NCBI GenBank assembly: GCA_021295655.1
Contig: JAGWBX010000020.1
Span: 1-47,133 of the forward strand
DNA from: Candidatus Latescibacterota bacterium
Lineage (GTDB): Bacteria; Latescibacterota; UBA2968; GCA-2709665
Length of the DNA: 47,133 nt
Direction of reading: 5' to 3'
A model generated the notes under the pieces. That model searched no databases. It saw only the letters and a list, made by a program, of their open reading frames with translations, and had not been told where the DNA came from. The first letter of the stretch is position 1; the number at the start of each line of letters is the position of its first letter. The translations under genes and the position numbers were made by a program. This document shows positions 42,660-47,133 of the stretch, one piece after another.

Positions 42660-43925
42660 TCAGATTCGCAATGCATCCGTTCCTTTCGAAACGACGTACC
42701 AGATATAGGCGGCGAGGATGATGCTGGGAAACAGCAGCCCGGCGCGAGACCCGCGCCCGCCGCTTGCTCCGAATCCTCCGCGTTCACCGGATTCGGTTGC
42801 AGCGGATTTGCCTTCCCTGCCGCGCCTTTCAGAAACCGTTTGTTCGCCGGGCGAACGTTCGTCGGGCGGGCGATAGGCGTCTGTACGTTCGCCGCTCTTC
42901 GTACCGAACGCCGCCGGTCCCGCGGCCGCAATGGCGGCGTCTTCTCCCTTCAGCGTCCGTTTATCGGGGTAGACGAGGCGCTTTTCCGTCTCGGCCAGTT
43001 TCTCCGCCCACAACTCGACTTCCTTTGCGAAGGTGAGCGACGTTGCTTCCTTGAGCGGTCCGGCCTTGCCCAGGGTGAAGCTGACTTCCGGATTCCGATG
43101 TCCCGTATAAGCGGTCTGAAGGACGGGATCCGTGGTTTCCTGCAGCTGGCCCTTGAGTCTGGCGCGTGTTTCCTGCAGGGAAATCAGATTCTGCAGGAAA
43201 CTGTGGTAGTCCATACGTTTCTGCCGGGTCTTCGGCGCCTGAGCCCGGGACGGTTTCGCCAGGGCCTGTTCGATTTCCCGCCGGGTGAATCCCTTTGAGA
43301 ATTCCGCCTGGCCGAAGATCATGGAATGCCAGATGACTTTGGCCGACGGGATGTCGGGAACGGGATGCGCGTAGACGATTTCGAGTGCCGGGCCACTCTC
43401 CGTCTGCCAGGTGTCGTCGGAAACCAGAATCGGGTGCAGCGCGCCGTTTGCTTCCTTGAGGAAGAGACCGAAGAGGAATCCGCTTTCCACGTGGTCGGTG
43501 TCCCAGCACCGGGCGCGGATCCGATTCCTGTTTTTGAGGTAGAGGTGCGGGATCTCGACCTCCACCGGTGTGAGGCGGGTTTCCCCGACGGAGAAGTCAT
43601 TGATCCACACGCGCGCCTCGTCATCTGCCCAGAAGATGCAGACAACCGAGGTCCCTTTCGGAAGACGCAGGGCGTCGGCGGTTCCGGGCAGGCGTTTTTT
43701 GTCGATGGCTCCCGGGTCGGCCGCGCTCATCACGCGAATCAGACTGTCGATCTGCGCCGAGACCGCGTTAAACTCCTGGCGAATGGAAAGCGGGCCGCGG
43801 TCGGCCTGAATGGTCCGGTCAGCCGCACTGCCTGACGCGTCAGCAGGTAACAATGTCGAGACGGACAGTGCCAGTGCGGCGAGCCATCGGTTTCGCGAGC
43901 GATACCTGTAGGTTGTCTCCGGCAT
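42660..43925 (-). CDS. Signal-peptide protein with C-terminal membrane helix, unknown function
   Basis: 421 residues. A signal peptide (RNRWLAALALSVSTLLPADASGSA) after MPETTYRYRS, a predicted beta-sandwich-like part with VVCIFWADDEARVWINDFSVGETRLTPVEVEIPHLY (a carbohydrate- or ligand-binding-like fold), a coiled coil (FLQNLISLQETRARLKGQLQE), a low-complexity charged stretch, then a Gly-rich segment (GGFGASGGRGSRAG) and a final hydrophobic helix (LLFPSIILAAYIWYVV). This resembles a surface protein with a C-terminal anchor. ATG at 43925 chosen for the signal peptide; the frame is open to 44036. Same strand and direction as the ExbB/ExbD-like pair downstream, so it may be their partner. Confidence 0.65.
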   Translation of the reverse strand: MPETTYRYRSRNRWLAALALSVSTLLPADASGSAADRTIQADRGPLSIRQEFNAVSAQIDSLIRVMSAADPGAIDKKRLPGTADALRLPKGTSVVCIFWADDEARVWINDFSVGETRLTPVEVEIPHLYLKNRNRIRARCWDTDHVESGFLFGLFLKEANGALHPILVSDDTWQTESGPALEIVYAHPVPDIPSAKVIWHSMIFGQAEFSKGFTRREIEQALAKPSRAQAPKTRQKRMDYHSFLQNLISLQETRARLKGQLQETTDPVLQTAYTGHRNPEVSFTLGKAGPLKEATSLTFAKEVELWAEKLAETEKRLVYPDKRTLKGEDAAIAAAGPAAFGTKSGERTDAYRPPDERSPGEQTVSERRGREGKSAATESGERGGFGASGGRGSRAGLLFPSIILAAYIWYVVSKGTDALRI

Positions 43926-43999
43926 GTCGGGAGTCGGCAGTGGAGAAGCGGAAAAAACAGCTTTCAGCGCTTGGCCGTCAGTTTGAATCCAAACCCAAT

Positions 44000-44072
44000 C
44001 AGTTGAAGTCAGCGCAATGCAGTCTTTCGACCGCAAGGGCCGGCCGTAGCCCGGATGGGCATTTTCAACGGG
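44000..44072. repeat. Shortened copy of the MITE-like repeat at 17443-17628
   Basis: Shares AGCGCAAYGCAGT, TTCG, CAAGGGCCGG and AGCCCGGATGGGC, then TTTTCAACGGG with the right half of the nadK copy. The left terminal repeat is degraded (CAGTTGAAGTC). Lies between the genes at 42660-43925 and 44076-45200. Confidence 0.6.
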
Positions 44073-44075
44073 AAG

Positions 44076-45200
44076 CTAGAAGTCCGCGAAGGACCCATCT
44101 TCTTCCGAGCGCCACATGCCGCGGAAGCGAAAGCGTTCGTCCCGCATGGCATCCAGGGCGTCGTCGTCGATTTCGAACCCGAGACCGGGCCCCGTGGGAA
44201 GTTCGATAAATCCGCCGTTGAACGTGAGCGGCGGCGTCAGAAGGCCGTCGCCGCGTACGGTGCCGCCCTCGCAGATGAGAAAATTGGGGACCGTCGCCAT
44301 GGTATGGATGGAAGCGACGACGCCGATGGGACCGGCGGCGTTGTGCGGCGCCAGCGCAATGTCCCTGATTTCCGCCAGGGTGGCGATTTTCTTCATTTCC
44401 GAAATGCCTCCGACGTGCCGGATATCAGGCTGCAGAACGGCGCAGGCCTGCTTTTCCACGATTTCCCAGAAACTCCAGCGAGTGAGGTGGCGCTCGCCGG
44501 TCGCAATGGGTGTGGCGGTCGAGCGTGAAAGGGTCAGCAGGGCGTCGTTGTTCTCGGGATGGCAGGGTTCTTCCGCAAACAGCAGATGATAGGGTTCGAG
44601 CGCCTTGACGGTGATGACGGCCATCTGCGGGCTGAGGCGGCGGTGCAGATCGACCGCAATATCCACGTCGTCGCCCACGGCTTCGCGGACAGCGGCCACC
44701 CGGGCGACCATTTCGTCCACCGCCCGCGCCGTATCCACAAAACGGACCGGCTTGACGGCGCCGCCCATCTTGATGGCCGTGAACCCGTCTGCGACCCGCT
44801 TGCGCGCCTGTTCCGCACAGGATTCCGGCGTGTTCCCCCCGGCGTGGGCGTAGACCCGGACCCGGTCCCGGACCGAGCCCCCGAGAAGTCGCCAGACGGG
44901 AACATCCAGGACTTTGCCCATGATGTCCCACATGGCCATATCCACGCCGCTGAGCGCGCCAATGATGACCGGCATGCTGCGGCTGTACGTGGAGCGAAAG
45001 AACGTCTGCCAGTGGTCTTCGATCTGGAGCGGATCCTTGCCGATGAGGTATTCGGCCAGGTCGTCGATGGCCCGCGCCACGATACGCCAGTGCGTATAGT
45101 CCAGGGGTTCGCCGTAGCCGACCACGCCCTCGTCGGTGTGCATTTTCAGCACGAGGAACCGCTGTGCAACGGGGACGGTTTCAAGGCGGGTGATCTTCAT
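44076..45200 (-). CDS. Mandelate racemase/muconate lactonizing-family enzyme, galactonate dehydratase-like
   Basis: 374-residue enolase-superfamily acid-sugar dehydratase. The N-terminal cap (MKITRLETVPV...GEPLDYTH) and barrel carry the metal ligands: D and H in VDLHRR, E in FAEEP, E in TGERH; base/acid residues in PDIRHVGGI and LAPHNAAGPIGV. This wording matches D-galactonate dehydratase DgoD-like enzymes best; related gluconate, arabinonate or mandelate enzymes are possible. ATG at 45200. It follows the epimerase by 123 bases in the PhyH-epimerase-dehydratase cluster. Confidence 0.9.
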   Translation of the reverse strand: MKITRLETVPVAQRFLVLKMHTDEGVVGYGEPLDYTHWRIVARAIDDLAEYLIGKDPLQIEDHWQTFFRSTYSRSMPVIIGALSGVDMAMWDIMGKVLDVPVWRLLGGSVRDRVRVYAHAGGNTPESCAEQARKRVADGFTAIKMGGAVKPVRFVDTARAVDEMVARVAAVREAVGDDVDIAVDLHRRLSPQMAVITVKALEPYHLLFAEEPCHPENNDALLTLSRSTATPIATGERHLTRWSFWEIVEKQACAVLQPDIRHVGGISEMKKIATLAEIRDIALAPHNAAGPIGVVASIHTMATVPNFLICEGGTVRGDGLLTPPLTFNGGFIELPTGPGLGFEIDDDALDAMRDERFRFRGMWRSEEDGSFADF

Positions 45201-45323
45201 GAGATTGACCTCTCAGAGGAATCCGTCGACCCCGCGTTTCCGGGTATCCGGAAGTTCGGATCCGCTTCGGGCGATGCACAGGGTTCACCCGGCCACGCGG
45301 ATCAATAAGGAGACCCGAGCGAC

Positions 45324-46193
45324 TCACGGGTTTGAGTTTATGCCCCTGTCGTTGTCCCGCTTCGCGGCGGCAAGAACGGGTGCGATCCTGTCGGCAAACC
45401 GGATCAGGCTGTTGTCTTCCGGGTCGTAGCCGATGACCCTGCGGGCGTTGGCGATGCTCCAGAAATTGTGGCTGTTTCCGCTGATGCCGTAGAAAATCTG
45501 AAAGGGGATGCCGTTCTCGTCTTCGATGTTCTCCGTCTCGATGCTCTTGATCAGAAGCTGGGTCTGGTCACGCGCGCTCAGATAGGCGCCCAGGCTGCGG
45601 TGCATGCCTTTCAGGTTGTCCGCCCTGAGATTGTCGGCCACGGTGTCTCGGGGACCGCCGATCCGCAACTGGATATTCTGAAGCTTCGTTCCGTTTCCGA
45701 CTCTCCCCGCGGCGAAGGCGAACCCCAGCAGTTCGTACGCGGCCTTCGCCCATCCGTAGAAGTTGTCTGAAAGCGGGCGCATGTCCGGCGTGACAAATTC
45801 CATGCGGCCGGACCAGATGAGCGTCTCGTAGAAGTCGGTCGCATGGTTGGAACTGATGACGACCACCCTGCGGACGTTCTCCTCCAGACAGGTCTGGTAC
45901 ACATTATAGGCCATGGCAATGTTGTCGGATTCCGCCCAGTACTGGTCTTCAGGCGCGTTCGCACGCGTGAAGCCGCAGTGTATCACCGCGTCAGTATCCG
46001 CAAAATGCCGTCGATACACGTTACGGTCCCGTTTGAGAAGGTCGGCCTGCACGATTCCCTCCACCTCGTTGCCGTCGCTGTCTGTCTTTCGGACGTCCAG
46101 CAGGCCGAGGTCATAGCGCTCTCTGAGGGCCGGCAGACTCCGCCCGGCGATATAACCGGCGGCGCCCGTGATGACAACCCTGCGTTTCGCCAT
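45324..46193 (-). CDS. NAD-dependent epimerase/dehydratase family protein (uronate dehydrogenase-like)
   Basis: 289 residues. Rossmann start AKRRVVITGAAGYIAGRSL, active-site motif FYGWAKAAYELL with Y-x3-K. It shares VVVISSNHATDFY and FYGxxKA with the protein at 28582. Similar proteins are uronate dehydrogenases and sugar epimerases. ATG at 46193 with GAGAG upstream; the frame is open to 46352 inside the PhyH gene. It follows that gene by 11 bases, so both are co-transcribed. Confidence 0.88.
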   Translation of the reverse strand: MAKRRVVITGAAGYIAGRSLPALRERYDLGLLDVRKTDSDGNEVEGIVQADLLKRDRNVYRRHFADTDAVIHCGFTRANAPEDQYWAESDNIAMAYNVYQTCLEENVRRVVVISSNHATDFYETLIWSGRMEFVTPDMRPLSDNFYGWAKAAYELLGFAFAAGRVGNGTKLQNIQLRIGGPRDTVADNLRADNLKGMHRSLGAYLSARDQTQLLIKSIETENIEDENGIPFQIFYGISGNSHNFWSIANARRVIGYDPEDNSLIRFADRIAPVLAAAKRDNDRGINSNP

Positions 46194-46204
46194 CGCAACT
46201 CTCG

Positions 46205-46966
46205 TTATGGTAGTGGAAAGGGCATGGGAACAAGGAAATGGTGCGTGAACCGGTTTGCGCCGCGCAGCAGGATGGGCCGCCAGTCCTGGCCGATCGAGTT
46301 GGATTCGACCTGCCTGGCTTCGGGCGGGATAAAGCGGACGGTAAGGCCGCAACGCCGCCGGTTCGAGGCATTGGGCATGCTTGCGTGGAAAAGCCGGCCG
46401 TGGTGGACCGAAATCTGGCCTGCGTTGAGTTCCAGGTCGATCGCGCTGCTGGTGTCGACGAGATCGTCCGGGATTTCCTGGTTGATGCTCAACAGATTTC
46501 CGTCCCGTTCCGACGTGCCGTGGGTGACGATCCCGCGCTTGTGGGAGCCCGGAATGACGCGCATGCAGCCGTTTTGCGCGTCGCTGTCGTCGATGGCGAT
46601 CCAGGCCGTATGCGCCAGCGGCGGCTTAAGGCCCCAGTAGGTAACGTCCTGGTGCCACGCGACAAAGTGCTTTTCGGCTCTGGCGGGGTATTTGCAGAAA
46701 AAATGCGTGGCCAGCAGAAGGATATCTTTACCCATGGCCTGTTCCATGACGTCCAGAAGACGTGCGTCTGTGGATAGCCGCCAGATGAATTCCTCTTCGA
46801 AGTGCCGGGACTGGAGGCCCACCTGACAGACGTCTCTGCCTTCTCTGGCTTCGAGTTCGTCGAACTGTGCCCTGAATGCGCCGATCTCTGTTTCGGAGAA
46901 GACGTCGATTCGAGGCAGCACGCCATCGGCTTCGTAGGTATCACTCAGGTTTTCGACGGCAGGCAT
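46205..46966 (-). CDS. Phytanoyl-CoA dioxygenase (PhyH) family protein
   Basis: 253 residues, Fe(II)/2-oxoglutarate dioxygenase. H105-x-D107 (AWHQDVTYWG) and the distal His in RLFHASMPNASNRRR with the Arg of LTVRF complete the site. GCMRVIPGSHKRG and QISVHHG are typical. ATG at 46966 preceded by GGGGA. Its upstream flank is R1 copy C. It is the first gene of a three-gene sugar-acid cluster. It differs from the 36040 dioxygenase in nearly every segment outside the iron site. Confidence 0.92.
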   Translation of the reverse strand: MPAVENLSDTYEADGVLPRIDVFSETEIGAFRAQFDELEAREGRDVCQVGLQSRHFEEEFIWRLSTDARLLDVMEQAMGKDILLLATHFFCKYPARAEKHFVAWHQDVTYWGLKPPLAHTAWIAIDDSDAQNGCMRVIPGSHKRGIVTHGTSERDGNLLSINQEIPDDLVDTSSAIDLELNAGQISVHHGRLFHASMPNASNRRRCGLTVRFIPPEARQVESNSIGQDWRPILLRGANRFTHHFLVPMPFPLP

Positions 46967-46992
46967 GGCGGGATCCCCGGTTCAAGACAGCA

Positions 46993-47133
46993 TTTAGCCC
47001 CAATTCGAAGAAACAGCAATTCGGCGACGCGACGAAACCCCCTGAAACGGGGCGCAACGGTCGTCCAAAAAAGGACGTCTCTTCAGTTCACGTCCAGTGA
47101 CCTGGTGTATCCTGGTAGTCAGCCGTCAAATCA
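46993..47133 (-). repeat. Repeat family R1, copy C, cut by window edge
   Basis: Matches 42467-42604 with few differences over its visible length: TTAGCCCCAATTCGA, then ACCCCCTGAAACGGGGC, then the shared core CGTCCAGTGACCTGGTGTAT. The left (AATTCG) end is 25 bases upstream of the PhyH start codon. The right end continues past the window. Confidence 0.75.

Noticed and set aside
1..47133. CRISPR array, rRNA, transposase, integrase or phage genes
   Set aside because: None seen on either strand; the only repeats are the short dispersed families listed.

Overview
The window reads as a chromosomal segment of a GC-rich, diderm-type bacterium. One half is conserved housekeeping DNA and the other half is accessory catabolic DNA. 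Several gene families point to an uncultured lineage such as Latescibacterota or Poribacteria: a DUF6785-like membrane protein, heparinase/kelch proteins, phytanoyl-CoA dioxygenases, many small amidohydrolases and an archaeal-type PheRS. This placement is inference; no rRNA is present to test it. There is no transposase, phage gene or CRISPR array.

Layout. 1-2.4 kb (+): end of pheS and all of pheT, both of the archaeal/eukaryal type, closed by a strong terminator. 2.5-11.6 kb (-): tRNA-Leu(CAG), a thioesterase, a secreted heparinase/kelch protein, a D-aminoacylase-like amidohydrolase, a large membrane protein and a zinc dehydrogenase. 11.6-26.5 kb (-): a long run of core genes, in transcription order thrS-infC-rpmI-rplT, an acidic ZapB-like gene, zapA, rny, ymdB-like, xseA, xseB, nadK, recN, then mqnE-mqnC-mqnA (futalosine menaquinone pathway). 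recN carries one in-frame TAA. pheST is missing from its usual place after rplT. 26.9-36.8 kb: queE, a HAD phosphatase, a sugar epimerase, three amidohydrolases, a nucleotidyltransferase, a secreted dockerin/cytochrome/copper-monooxygenase-like protein, an inositol-monophosphatase-family enzyme and a PhyH dioxygenase behind a structured leader. 36.3-39.1 kb: a Gfo/Idh oxidoreductase whose 3' end runs on, and a sigma-70 factor whose promoter holds a LexA-like palindrome. 39.3-44 kb: two membrane-anchored coiled-coil proteins, an ExbB-like/ExbD-like pair and a signal-peptide protein with a C-terminal membrane helix. 44-47 kb (-): PhyH dioxygenase, epimerase and a mandelate racemase-family dehydratase, probably one catabolic operon.

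Working together. The core block covers translation (thrS, infC, L35, L20), division (ZapA and a ZapB-like partner), RNA turnover (RNase Y), DNA repair (ExoVII, RecN), NADP supply and menaquinone synthesis. The accessory blocks look built for degrading polysaccharides, modified sugars and D-amino-acid derivatives.

Non-coding layer. I could read seven good sigma-70-type promoters, several intrinsic terminators, an attenuator-like leader before thrS, a three-hairpin leader before the PhyH gene at 36040, a branched hairpin between zapA and rny, and three families of short dispersed repeats. One repeat is a MITE-like element with terminal inverted repeats and a possible target-site duplication, lying directly against the nadK start codon.
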